Positions 26,772 through 34,764 of a stretch of DNA of 64,000 bases are shown one piece after another (position 1 is the stretch's first letter; each line of letters opens with the position of its first letter). The DNA is from Polaribacter sp. SA4-10. Its GTDB lineage: Bacteria; Bacteroidota; Bacteroidia; Flavobacteriales; Flavobacteriaceae. Under the pieces are notes generated by a model. The model was not told where the DNA came from and did not search any database. It was given only the letters and a program-made list of their open reading frames with translations. Both the position numbers and the translations under genes were made by a program. The stretch lies in NCBI GenBank assembly GCA_949519155.1, contig CATIQU010000035.1, positions 1 to 64,000 of the forward strand, written 5' to 3'.

Positions 26772-28979
26772 TTATTTTTTTGATTTGTCTACAAACTCCA
26801 ACTTGTCTACCGTTGTTTTTGTGGTAAAAAAACCATAGTTAATTTCCACTTTTTTCTTTTCAATCTTTTCAATGGTTCCGATAGCATTCGAGCCAACAAC
26901 ACGCACACGATCGTTTATCTTGTAGTTGTACTCCGCTTTTTCTTTGGCAACTTTTGCAGCGACTACTTTTTTCTCTTTTCGAACTTCAACCACCTTTTCT
27001 AAGACTTCTTTTTCTACCTGTTCAATGACTTGTTGCATTTGTTTTTCAACTGTCTTTGCTTTTAGTTTTTGAGTTTTGGTGGTCAGTTTTTCAGGATTTT
27101 TCTTTGCACGTTTTACTTTTTCATCAGCAACCCATTTATTGAAATTGGTCGTTAATTCTTTTTTATTATTGGTTTGAAAATACTTATTCAACAACTCATT
27201 TGTTTTTCTTCCTAAAGACAACATTTTTTGATTGTTATCATACAATTCTTGAAAACCTGCTAATTTTGCTTGAATCTTATCGTCTTTTTCTTGTAAGCTT
27301 TCTAAATGTTCTTGCCCTTGTATTTTTTGTTTTTCGAGGTTGTCCGAATTCTTTTGCAGTCGGTTCCGTTCTTTTTGCAGTTTAGAAATGGTTTTGTCTA
27401 ATCTAATTTTTTCCGTTTCAACTCGTTTTTTAGCCTTGTTAATGATACTATAGGGAATTCCGTTTTTCTGAGCTACTTCAAAGGTGAATGAGCTTCCTGC
27501 TTGTCCGATAAATAATTTGTACAAAGGTTCTAAAGAACGCTCATCAAATTGCATATTTGCATTGGTCACATTTTCCAGTTCATTCGCCAATACTTTCAAA
27601 TTGGAGTAGTGGGTAGTAATAATCCCAAAAGCGCCATTGATATAAAACTCTTCTAAGAAAATCTCCGCCAATGCACCTCCCAATTCAGGGTCAGATCCAG
27701 TTCCAAATTCATCAATTAAAAATAATGTTTCTGCGTTGCACTTTCTTAAAAAAGAACGCATATTTTTTAATCGGTAACTATAAGTGCTTAGTTGATTCTC
27801 TATGGATTGATTGTCCCCAATATCAGTAAGAATATTTTCGAATATATAGGTTTCACTTCGTTCATCCACAGGAATTAAAAGCCCACTTTGTAGCATTATT
27901 TGTAATAAACCAATGGTTTTTAATGTGATGCTTTTTCCACCAGCATTGGGACCGGAAATCACAATAATTTGCTGTTTTTGATGTAGTTGGATGGTTTGTG
28001 GAATCGTTTCAATTTGCTGCTGCATGTTTTTTCGCCACAAAACAGGGTGTACCGCATTTTTAAAATAAATCTTCTTTTCTTTAGATATTTTAGGCAAAAC
28101 AGCATTGCATTCTTTTGCATATTTTGCTTTCGCACCCACAGCATCAATATGAATTAAATAAGCGAGGTATTCTTCTAAAAGTGATGTCATTGGTCGAACT
28201 GTAGTCGCCAATTCTCGTAATATTTTTACAACTTCTTGTTTCTCTTCGTAAACTAAATTTTGATATTCTCTGCTATATGCAAGGGTTGCTTGCGGAGCAA
28301 TGTATACGATTCCTCCCGACTTTGATGACCCCAATAAACTTCCAGAAACTTTTCTTCTGTACATGGCTTTTACAGCCAACACTCTTTGATTGTCTACAAC
28401 GGTTTCTTTAATGTCGTCCAAGAAACCTGCACCAATAGATTTTGACAAAGCACTGGTAAAACTAGCACCGATTTTTCCTCGAATATGATTGATGTCTTTT
28501 CGAATTTGTTTCAAAGAGGTAGACGCATTGTTTTTTACCTCGCCACTCAGTTCAATTATCTTTTTAATCTCATCATCAATATAGGTAGTAAATTCTATTT
28601 TTTGAGAGAGGTCAAAAAAGGTTGGAAATTGTACTTTAAATTTTTTAAAGAACTTAAGGTGTTCATTAACAGTCAGTGAAGTAGTAGCTATTTTTAGAAA
28701 TGCTGCGGTTTCTATAAAACTATTTTCAATTTTTAACCGTTTTACACTTTCAGTTACATCATCAAATCCATGATTGGGAACGCGATTTTCACTTTGAAAG
28801 GAAGAGAGGTATTCGTTGACCAAATGAAGTTCTTTAAAAAGTCCTTTTTTGTAGGTAATTGGTGTCGTTGCTAATACACGTTCTTTTCCTAATCCAGTAA
28901 TACAATGTTCAGTTACATGCTGTAAAACTGTTGCAAACTCTAAATCTTGTAATGTTTTATTTGAAATATTTGGTATCAA
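26772..28979 (-). CDS. mutS2: MutS2-family ATPase lacking the Smr domain
   Basis: A MutS paralogue that lacks the mismatch-recognition domains; the family acts in suppression of recombination or rescue of collided ribosomes. The core/clamp region is followed by the ABC-type ATPase: Walker A SGPNAGGKSITLKTIG, Walker B LFLIDEFGTGSDPELGG, then TTHYSNLK. A long coiled coil (about residues 505-650) leads to a KOW-like beta domain (YNYKINDRVRVVGSNAIGTI). The protein stops there at 735 residues; the C-terminal Smr nuclease domain of canonical MutS2 (about 780) is absent. The start appears to be TTG 28977-28979, since no in-frame ATG gives the conserved N-terminus (IPNISNKTLQDLEFATVLQH). Confidence 0.9.
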   Translation of the reverse strand: MIPNISNKTLQDLEFATVLQHVTEHCITGLGKERVLATTPITYKKGLFKELHLVNEYLSSFQSENRVPNHGFDDVTESVKRLKIENSFIETAAFLKIATTSLTVNEHLKFFKKFKVQFPTFFDLSQKIEFTTYIDDEIKKIIELSGEVKNNASTSLKQIRKDINHIRGKIGASFTSALSKSIGAGFLDDIKETVVDNQRVLAVKAMYRRKVSGSLLGSSKSGGIVYIAPQATLAYSREYQNLVYEEKQEVVKILRELATTVRPMTSLLEEYLAYLIHIDAVGAKAKYAKECNAVLPKISKEKKIYFKNAVHPVLWRKNMQQQIETIPQTIQLHQKQQIIVISGPNAGGKSITLKTIGLLQIMLQSGLLIPVDERSETYIFENILTDIGDNQSIENQLSTYSYRLKNMRSFLRKCNAETLFLIDEFGTGSDPELGGALAEIFLEEFYINGAFGIITTHYSNLKVLANELENVTNANMQFDERSLEPLYKLFIGQAGSSFTFEVAQKNGIPYSIINKAKKRVETEKIRLDKTISKLQKERNRLQKNSDNLEKQKIQGQEHLESLQEKDDKIQAKLAGFQELYDNNQKMLSLGRKTNELLNKYFQTNNKKELTTNFNKWVADEKVKRAKKNPEKLTTKTQKLKAKTVEKQMQQVIEQVEKEVLEKVVEVRKEKKVVAAKVAKEKAEYNYKINDRVRVVGSNAIGTIEKIEKKKVEINYGFFTTKTTVDKLEFVDKSKK

Positions 28980-29106
28980 TTTTGTAATTTTGAGGTATTA
29001 GAACTGTAAAACAAGCTTTCGGATTGAGCTCTTATAAGAAACCTTTCGATTGCATTTCAGGAGCCATTCCAAATACTTTTAAACTCACTTACAAAAATAA
29101 GAAACA

Positions 29107-29769
29107 ATGCAGGTAAAAATTGCCGATAGCTGGAAAAATATACTTCAAAATGAATTTGAGAAACCTTATTTTAAACAGTTGACTGCTTTTGTGGATGCTG
29201 AATATGAAAAACACATCTGTTTTCCGAATAAAGAAGTCATTTTTTCTGCCTTTGACTTTTGTTCTTTTGATGCTTTAAAAGTGGTAATTATTGGTCAAGA
29301 TCCCTACCATGGAGAAGGACAGGCAAATGGATTGTGTTTTTCGGTACAAGAAGGAGTCAAACATCCTCCTTCATTACAAAACATATTCAAAGAAATGTCA
29401 AAAGATCTATCTTGCGAGTTACCACAAACTGGGGATTTAGAAAACTGGGCAAAACAAGGTGTTTTATTGTTAAATGCTACTTTAACGGTAAGAACAAAAG
29501 AGCCGGGAAGTCATCAGAAAAAAGGATGGGAAATTTTTACAGACGCTACCATTGCACAAATATCGCAAGAGAAAGAAAATGTTATTTTTCTACTTTGGGG
29601 AAAGTTTGCTGAAAGTAAAATGAATCTGATTGACCTTTCAAAGCATACTATTTTTAAAGCACCACACCCATCACCGCTTGGAGCTTGGAGAGGTTGGTTT
29701 GGGAGCAAGCATTTTACTAAGACTAATGCAGTTTTGAAATCGCTTAATAAAGTAGAAATTAATTGGTGA
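29107..29769 (+). CDS. ung: Uracil-DNA glycosylase
   Basis: Family 1 UDG that removes uracil from DNA at the start of base-excision repair. The 220-residue length is normal. Motif 1 VVIIGQDPYHGEGQANGLCFS carries the water-activating Asp, LLLNATLTV contains the uracil-recognising Asn, and the leucine-intercalation loop reads HPSPLGAWRGWFGSKHF with the catalytic His. The ATG at 29107 is preceded by a short AT-rich stretch. Divergent from mutS2 with about 130 bases between them. Identification is certain. Confidence 0.97.
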   Translation: MQVKIADSWKNILQNEFEKPYFKQLTAFVDAEYEKHICFPNKEVIFSAFDFCSFDALKVVIIGQDPYHGEGQANGLCFSVQEGVKHPPSLQNIFKEMSKDLSCELPQTGDLENWAKQGVLLLNATLTVRTKEPGSHQKKGWEIFTDATIAQISQEKENVIFLLWGKFAESKMNLIDLSKHTIFKAPHPSPLGAWRGWFGSKHFTKTNAVLKSLNKVEINW

Positions 29770-29867
29770 TTTATCCATCCTAAATATTTCCTGATAATGA
29801 ACGAAAAATTTAACTATAGAAGGGATCTCATTGATACTTTTTTGGTTAAAAACACGAAGGTGTGCAA

Positions 29868-30005
29868 TTAACTAAAGTCGACAAGTTGTGTGCTTGTTTC
29901 GATAGCAGTATTGTCTGCCAATCCACAAGAACTTGAAGTACTTCTACATGAAGAAATACAAAGGATTCCTAAAATACAAATTACAATACTAATTGCTTTT
30001 TTCAT
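29868..30005 (-). CDS. 45-residue small lipoprotein, unknown function
   Basis: A short gene from ATG 30003-30005 to TAA 29868-29870. It encodes a textbook lipoprotein signal, MKKAISIVICILGILCISSC, with lipidated Cys20. The mature peptide is only 26 residues, serine/threonine-rich with one more cysteine (RSTSSSCGLADNTAIETSTQ, then LVDFS). Position 2-3 lysines and the ISSC lipobox argue for a real gene. It lies just downstream (18 bases) of the interrupted substrate-binding-protein gene on the same strand and may share its transcript. No family is recognised. Confidence 0.65.
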   Translation of the reverse strand: MKKAISIVICILGILCISSCRSTSSSCGLADNTAIETSTQLVDFS

Positions 30006-30023
30006 GGGTATATCTTTTACAGG

Positions 30024-30884
30024 CTAAATGTACATATTTTTTATAAAATCTGCTGAATTTTTCTTCCTTTTGATAACGTTAAGTTCAATCATTTTATTTT
30101 GAATGCGGGTAATTAAATTTTTTGTGATGGGTTTTCCCGCATTCCATTCCGTTATTTTTAACCATTTTTGGATATCGGGTAGCTGTTGTTCGTATCTTTC
30201 CGCAAGTATTTTATCTATGTTTGTTCTTTTTTTGAAGTCTTCAGTATTGGTGTTTATTATTTTTAAAACTTTTTGAACCTCTTTAAAATTGCTTGCTAGA
30301 ATATCTTCTCTAACCGCCACAACAAAACAAGGCCATGGAGAAGGGCAGTCGTCAATTCTTCTAAATATACCATTATCCACAAATGGTTTTGTCGTAAAAT
30401 GTTCCCACATAAAATAATCTGCTTCACCGTTTGTAAGCGCATCAATGCCTCCTTGCAAATTACCAACGACCTTAAATTTCAACGTTTCAATATTCCAACC
30501 TTGGTTGTGTGCATTTACAATTGCCATTAAATGCGATCCAGAACCATATCTACTGATTGCGATGGTTGCATACTCTAAATCCTCTATTCTTTGAAAGGAT
30601 GATAATGCAGAAACATGAATCCCCCAGATTAAAGGAGTTTTTATATAAGTTTGCACAATTTTTGAAGGGTTTCTTTCAGCAATGTCTTTGATAATTCCTT
30701 CCGTTAACACAATTGCAATATCTAACTCACCAGAACGTGAGGCTTTGCACATGGCACCCGTTCCACCTGGGAAGTCTTTCCATCGCAAATTGATATTATT
30801 TTTTGTGTATTCTTTATTTTTTAAAGTGAGATATCAAGGGTAATTAAAATGCTCTGGAACACCACCAACAGTTAAGTTAATCAT
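30024..30884 (-). pseudogene. NMT1-like substrate-binding protein split by an in-frame TGA
   Basis: Encodes a periplasmic-binding-protein fold of the NMT1/SsuA-like type without a signal peptide. The natural start is ATG 30882-30884, directly abutting the upstream nucleoside phosphorylase stop (TAAATG). It reads MINLTVGGVPEHFNYP, then TGA (30834-30836), then YLTLKNKEYTKNNINLRWKD and 260 more uninterrupted residues (FPGGTGAMCKASRSGELDIA and beyond). The position occupied by TGA is where relatives carry a tryptophan (FN-x-PW), so one G-to-A change explains it. Residues after the stop are fully conserved, suggesting a very recent lesion, a sequencing error, or reinitiation at TTG 30786-30788. 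Ligand unknown; the absent signal peptide hints at a cytosolic role. Confidence 0.75.
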
Positions 30885-31754
30885 TTACTCCATTAATTTA
30901 TTTAAGGTATACAAAATTAAGTCTTCAACTACTTTGTTGTAGTTTTTACTAAAAGTTCCATTGGCTCTGTTGGCAATAATAGCGTTCATAGAACAGGCAT
31001 TGTGTCCTAACAGTTTACTCAATCCATAAATGGCAGAAGTTTCCATTTCTAGGTTGGTTATTCGTACTCCGTTGTAGTCAAAACAATCAATCTTACGATT
31101 TAAATCAAGGTCTTGAAGCGGTAAACGCAAAATTCTACCTTGAGGTCCATAAAACCCACCAGCAGTAGCAGTCATCCCTTTGTAAATAATATTAGAAGAT
31201 AATTTATCCTCTAGCATTTGACTGTTTTCTATCACCAAAGGGGCTGATTTTTGAGCACTCCAGTTGGTGTGTTTTGCAAAAGCGGTTGCAATCTCAGAGT
31301 TTGAAATTGCTGCTGTTTGATAGGCGTGTAACATTCCGTTTAAATCCAATGCATGGGTGCTCATTAGAAACGAATCTACAGGGATGTCTTTTTGTAAAGA
31401 ACCTGAAGTTCCAATTCGAACAATGTTTAATGAAGTAAGTGTTTCCTTTAGTTCTCTTGTTTTTAAATTGATATTTACAATCGCATCCAGTTCATTCAAA
31501 ACAATGTCTATATTGTCGGGACCAATTCCTGTTGAAATCACAGAAATTCTTTTTCCTTTGTAACGACCTGTTGTTGTTTTAAATTCTCTTTTTTGAGTTG
31601 TAAATTCTATGGAATCGAATAATTGGGTAATTTTATCAACGCGGTCTTGATCTCCCACAAAAAGGATGTCTTTTGCGATATTTTCTGGTTTTAAATTTAA
31701 GTGATAGATACTACCATCTTCATTTAAAATTAATTCGGATTGTTTTATAGCCAT
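30885..31754 (-). CDS. Nucleoside phosphorylase (uridine phosphorylase-like)
   Basis: A 289-residue PNP_UDP_1 family enzyme that splits nucleosides with phosphate to a base and ribose-1-phosphate in the cytosol. Visible features are the phosphate-binding VISTGIGPDNIDIVLNEL, the GTSGSLQKDIPVDSFL region and the ribose-binding NLEMETSAIYGLSKLLGH. The METS motif is shared by uridine and purine phosphorylases; the length and N-terminus are nearer to uridine phosphorylase, but the base specificity is not certain. It sits six bases after the SUI1 gene and directly before the substrate-binding protein, so all three form one operon. Confidence 0.88.
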   Translation of the reverse strand: MAIKQSELILNEDGSIYHLNLKPENIAKDILFVGDQDRVDKITQLFDSIEFTTQKREFKTTTGRYKGKRISVISTGIGPDNIDIVLNELDAIVNINLKTRELKETLTSLNIVRIGTSGSLQKDIPVDSFLMSTHALDLNGMLHAYQTAAISNSEIATAFAKHTNWSAQKSAPLVIENSQMLEDKLSSNIIYKGMTATAGGFYGPQGRILRLPLQDLDLNRKIDCFDYNGVRITNLEMETSAIYGLSKLLGHNACSMNAIIANRANGTFSKNYNKVVEDLILYTLNKLME

Positions 31755-31760
31755 ATTTTT

Positions 31761-32084
31761 TTAACCGCCAACGCGTTTTACTTTAAACCCTTTATTGGTA
31801 AGCATGGTCATTATTTTGTCTCTGAAGTCTCCTTGTATGATGATTTTATCATCTTTAAAACTTCCACCAACACTTAGTTTCGTTTTAATTTCTTTTGCCA
31901 ATATTATAAAATCGGAAGTTGCTCCTGTATAGCCTTCTAAAATGGTAATGGGTTTACCTTTTCTTTTCTCATATTTGCAAATGATAGGATCTTCTTGCAA
32001 CCAAATAGTAGCTACATCCTTTAAAGGTTCTGGAGTTTCCTCATGCTCAGGAAATAAATTTTTAAGTTGGTCTTTGAAATCCAT
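31761..32084 (-). CDS. SUI1/YciH-type translation factor
   Basis: A 107-residue eIF1-like protein. The SUI1 domain occupies residues 30-107, with KRKGKPITILEGYTGATSDF and KLSVGGSFKDDKIIIQGDFR matching the family's basic loop and GGs.kd..I.lQGd motif. The bacterial proteins (YciH) influence start-site fidelity in vitro. It precedes the nucleoside phosphorylase by six bases and follows the oxygenase by about 60 bases. Identification of the domain is firm, its role in this organism is inferred. Confidence 0.92.
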   Translation of the reverse strand: MDFKDQLKNLFPEHEETPEPLKDVATIWLQEDPIICKYEKRKGKPITILEGYTGATSDFIILAKEIKTKLSVGGSFKDDKIIIQGDFRDKIMTMLTNKGFKVKRVGG

Positions 32085-32145
32085 TTTTTAGTGTTCAGTT
32101 TCAGTTGCGGTGCTTTCTGCATACCGATCTTGAAAAATAATGTTA

Positions 32146-33093
32146 CTATTTCTTTAATCCTAATTCTTCTAAACGCTGGTCTAAAAACTCACCAGCTGTA
32201 ATATCTTCATACTTTTTTGGATTTGCTTCATCAATACAATTCTCTAAAACATCTAATTTCATTGCGGATATTGGATGCATAAAAAATGGAATTGAATAGC
32301 GGGAGGTTCCCCACATTTCTTTAGGTGGATTTGTCACTCTGTGAATGGTCGACTTTAATTTATTGTTACTATGACGTGCCAACATATCTCCTACATTAAT
32401 CATTAATTCATCCGGTTCTGCAACCGCATCAATCCATTCTCCTAAATGATTTTGAACCTGTAAACCTTTTCCTTGTGCCCCCATTAATAATGTAATTAGA
32501 TTAATATCACCATGTGCAGCAGCTCTTTCGGCTCCTTTTGGTTCTGTTTGAATGGGTGGATAATGAATTGGGCGTAAAATGCTGTTTCCATTTTTGATGA
32601 AGTTGTCAAAATAGGTTTCTTCCAATTTCAAATGTATTGCTAAAGAACGCAATACATATTTGGCAGTTTTTTCTAACATTTGGTAAGTTTTTTTACCAAC
32701 TTCATTAAACCTTTCCAGTTCAGCTACAGTAACATTTTCTGGGTATTCTTCTGCATATTTTGAGGCTTTTTCTACATACTGTCCAAAATGCCAAAACTCT
32801 TTCAAGTCACCTTCTTTTCTCCCTTTTGCAGATTCTTTTCCAAAAGAAACATAGCCTCTTTGACCTCCAATGCCTGGAATCTCATATTTTTCTTTTATAG
32901 AAACTGGCAAGTCAAAAAAGTTTTTGATCTCTTTGTAGAGGTTATCAACCAATGCTTCGTCTAAAAAATGCCCTTTTAATGCTACAAATCCAATATTTTC
33001 GTAAGCATGACCAATCTCATTGATAAACTTTTCTTTTTTTGAAGGATTCTCAGAAAGAAAGTCGGTTAAATTTACGCTAGGTATTTTATTCAT
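32146..33093 (-). CDS. Isopenicillin N synthase-family 2-oxoglutarate/Fe(II) oxygenase
   Basis: A 315-residue non-haem iron oxygenase. The N-terminal DIOX_N region (residues 5-120) includes PSVNLTDFLS and YENIGFVALKGH. The double-stranded beta-helix core has the iron ligands in AAHGDINLITLL (HxD) and the distal His in STIHRVTNP. An Arg in SRYSIPFF would bind the 2-oxoglutarate carboxylate. Bacteroidota commonly carry this protein as a single conserved copy outside any antibiotic cluster, and no beta-lactam genes are present here, so isopenicillin synthesis is unlikely. Substrate unknown. Confidence 0.88.
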   Translation of the reverse strand: MNKIPSVNLTDFLSENPSKKEKFINEIGHAYENIGFVALKGHFLDEALVDNLYKEIKNFFDLPVSIKEKYEIPGIGGQRGYVSFGKESAKGRKEGDLKEFWHFGQYVEKASKYAEEYPENVTVAELERFNEVGKKTYQMLEKTAKYVLRSLAIHLKLEETYFDNFIKNGNSILRPIHYPPIQTEPKGAERAAAHGDINLITLLMGAQGKGLQVQNHLGEWIDAVAEPDELMINVGDMLARHSNNKLKSTIHRVTNPPKEMWGTSRYSIPFFMHPISAMKLDVLENCIDEANPKKYEDITAGEFLDQRLEELGLKK

Positions 33094-33148
33094 AGTGTCT
33101 GTTTTGAGATAAGATTATTTAAAGTTACAATAAATAGGTGGAATAGGG

Positions 33149-33853
33149 TTACTTTTTTGAAAATGGGATTAAGTAAGATAGGGTATAGTTAAATCCAAAT
33201 CCAGTACCACTTTCAAAAATTCTGTTGAAACCAGGAGCATAAAGTGTTTTAAAATTTTCTGGATCATCTATAGCCAGTACTATTTTATAGGAGATACTTG
33301 TACTGATAAAAAAATTTTGAAAAGTTTCTACTTTGATTCCCAGAATAAACTCAGTCCAATGTGCCGTTAACCCATTAGTTGAAGTCGCTGCGTTAATTGA
33401 CTCTGATGGAAAATAGAGTGAATTTACATTGGGTGTAAAGTTGTTCAATGTTTGGTCGAATATTCCCAATCCATAACGAACACCTGTAAAGACTTCGTTG
33501 TTCATGTCTAACCAGTTGTCATAAGCATTGTAGTTAAAACCAATACGGATATAATTCCCTTTGGAAGTTGAATTTGTATAGTCTTCTACTGAAACCTTTT
33601 CTTCAAATCCTACTTCTGCGGCAATGTAAAATCGCTTATTTATTCGATAATCTGCGACCAATTCTATTCCAGAATACTTACTGTCAAAAGAAGCCATTAT
33701 CGGCTTACTAATGTCTGCACCAAGTCGAAGTCCATATGCTGTTTTGTAGACTGTGGAATCTTTTTCTATTGCCGCTACTTCCATCGCTTGCTCTTGAGAA
33801 TACACGAGCGTACAAACCAATAAAAGTATAATATTAATGGAATATTTGAACAT
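33149..33853 (-). CDS. DUF6048 family outer-membrane-like protein
   Basis: A 234-residue exported protein: signal peptide MFKYSINIILLLVCTLVYSQ followed by a mature region of alternating strands (YGLRLGADISKPIMASFDSK, RFYIAAEVGFEEKVSVEDYT) and a C-terminus ending NYTLSYLIPFSKK. That resembles an 8-10 strand outer-membrane barrel. Its start lies inside the end of the preceding DUF6452 gene (20-base overlap), and the DUF6452-DUF6048 pair next to rlmD is a conserved flavobacterial arrangement as I remember it. Function unknown; the two products may work together at the outer membrane. Confidence 0.8.
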   Translation of the reverse strand: MFKYSINIILLLVCTLVYSQEQAMEVAAIEKDSTVYKTAYGLRLGADISKPIMASFDSKYSGIELVADYRINKRFYIAAEVGFEEKVSVEDYTNSTSKGNYIRIGFNYNAYDNWLDMNNEVFTGVRYGLGIFDQTLNNFTPNVNSLYFPSESINAATSTNGLTAHWTEFILGIKVETFQNFFISTSISYKIVLAIDDPENFKTLYAPGFNRIFESGTGFGFNYTLSYLIPFSKK

Positions 33854-34322
33854 GTGCTGCGCTTTGATTGTCTATCGTTGTTAAGGTGGTAGGAGTGTAG
33901 TCTTGTATCCATGTAGAGGTGTCAGACGAAAATGCAACGTCATTAAAAATAACTCTAAAACCGCACGATCTAGACACGAATTCTTCTACTGGTGTGTATT
34001 GAATTGTAAAAGTAGTTGTTTGATTGCTGGCTAAATTACCATCAAAAGCATTTATTTTTAAATGATAAACGGTCTCAATTGTCGTTGAGTTTAGTGGAAT
34101 TGAAACACTATCGGTAGCAACACTTTTATAATCTGGAATGGTGTCCTTTCCTGCTGCCCAGATTGACAAGCGTTCGGTGTTTTTTAATTGTTCTCGATCG
34201 TTCGCATCGTAAAAACGAAGCACTAACTTTGGTGTTACTGGATCTTTTGTACAAAAGTCGTCTTTTTCACAACGGCTAAAAATAGCGGTACAGAAAATAA
34301 AAAGGAGGATGCTTCTTTTCAT
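33834..34322 (-). CDS. DUF6452 family lipoprotein
   Basis: A 162-residue protein with a lipoprotein signal (MKRSILLFIFCTAIFSRC, lipidated Cys18) followed by EKDDFCTKDPVTPKLVLRFY. The N-terminal cysteine pair (Cys18, Cys23) and the pattern of a beta-rich domain (TTTFTIQYTPVEEFVSRSCG) match DUF6452. Its 3' end overlaps the start of the DUF6048 barrel gene by 20 bases in another frame, so translation of the two is coupled. Probably an outer-membrane-anchored periplasmic partner of the barrel; this is inference from the overlap. Confidence 0.8.
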   Translation of the reverse strand: MKRSILLFIFCTAIFSRCEKDDFCTKDPVTPKLVLRFYDANDREQLKNTERLSIWAAGKDTIPDYKSVATDSVSIPLNSTTIETVYHLKINAFDGNLASNQTTTFTIQYTPVEEFVSRSCGFRVIFNDVAFSSDTSTWIQDYTPTTLTTIDNQSAAHVQIFH

Positions 34323-34367
34323 TAAAATGAATTAAAAATAGATTTCAAAAATAATAAATTATGTGGT

Positions 34368-34658
34368 TTATTCTTCTACTTCTACAATTTGATTGATAAT
34401 AGTTGCCAATTTAAAGTCCAATTCTGTAACACCACCTGCATCATGTGTAGTGAGTTTAATGTCTAAGGTGTTGTAAACATTTGTCCATTCTGGATGATGA
34501 TTTAATGCTTCACACTCAAATGCAATTCTATTCATTGCTGACATACAATCTTTAAAGTTGTCGAATTCAAAATCGGTGTGCAATGCATCGTCATAATAAT
34601 CCCAATCTTGTAAAGATGCTAATTTAGTTTCTATTTCTTTTTCTGTTAGTTTTATCAT
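34368..34658 (-). CDS. phhB: Pterin-4a-carbinolamine dehydratase
   Basis: Dehydrates 4a-hydroxytetrahydrobiopterin, recycling the cofactor of phenylalanine hydroxylase. The 96-residue protein carries the full family signature: ALNHHPEWTNVYNTLDIKLT followed by THDAGGVTELDFKLA, with the catalytic His pair in HHPEW and His in THD. I use ATG 34656-34658 (MIKLTEKEIETKLASLQDWD), the normal family start; eight extra in-frame codons upstream are not conserved. Located between rlmD and DUF6452 on the same strand. No phenylalanine hydroxylase is in the window. Confidence 0.95.
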   Translation of the reverse strand: MIKLTEKEIETKLASLQDWDYYDDALHTDFEFDNFKDCMSAMNRIAFECEALNHHPEWTNVYNTLDIKLTTHDAGGVTELDFKLATIINQIVEVEE

Positions 34659-34764
34659 TTTTTGAGGCTTTATAATTTTCAATGTTTTCTTGTTTTTTTT
34701 CTTGCTAAAATATCATCATTTTCAGTAAAAACTGTTAATTCCGTCTAAATTATGACAATCCTTC

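Noticed and set aside
30834..30836. TGA read as tryptophan or selenocysteine
   Set aside because: TGA is used as a normal stop in the window, no SECIS-like hairpin was seen after it, and relatives have a plain Trp at this site.
32146..33093. Beta-lactam biosynthesis cluster from the isopenicillin N synthase-like gene
   Set aside because: Only the common oxygenase fold is present; neighbours are translation and nucleotide genes and no ACV synthetase is nearby.
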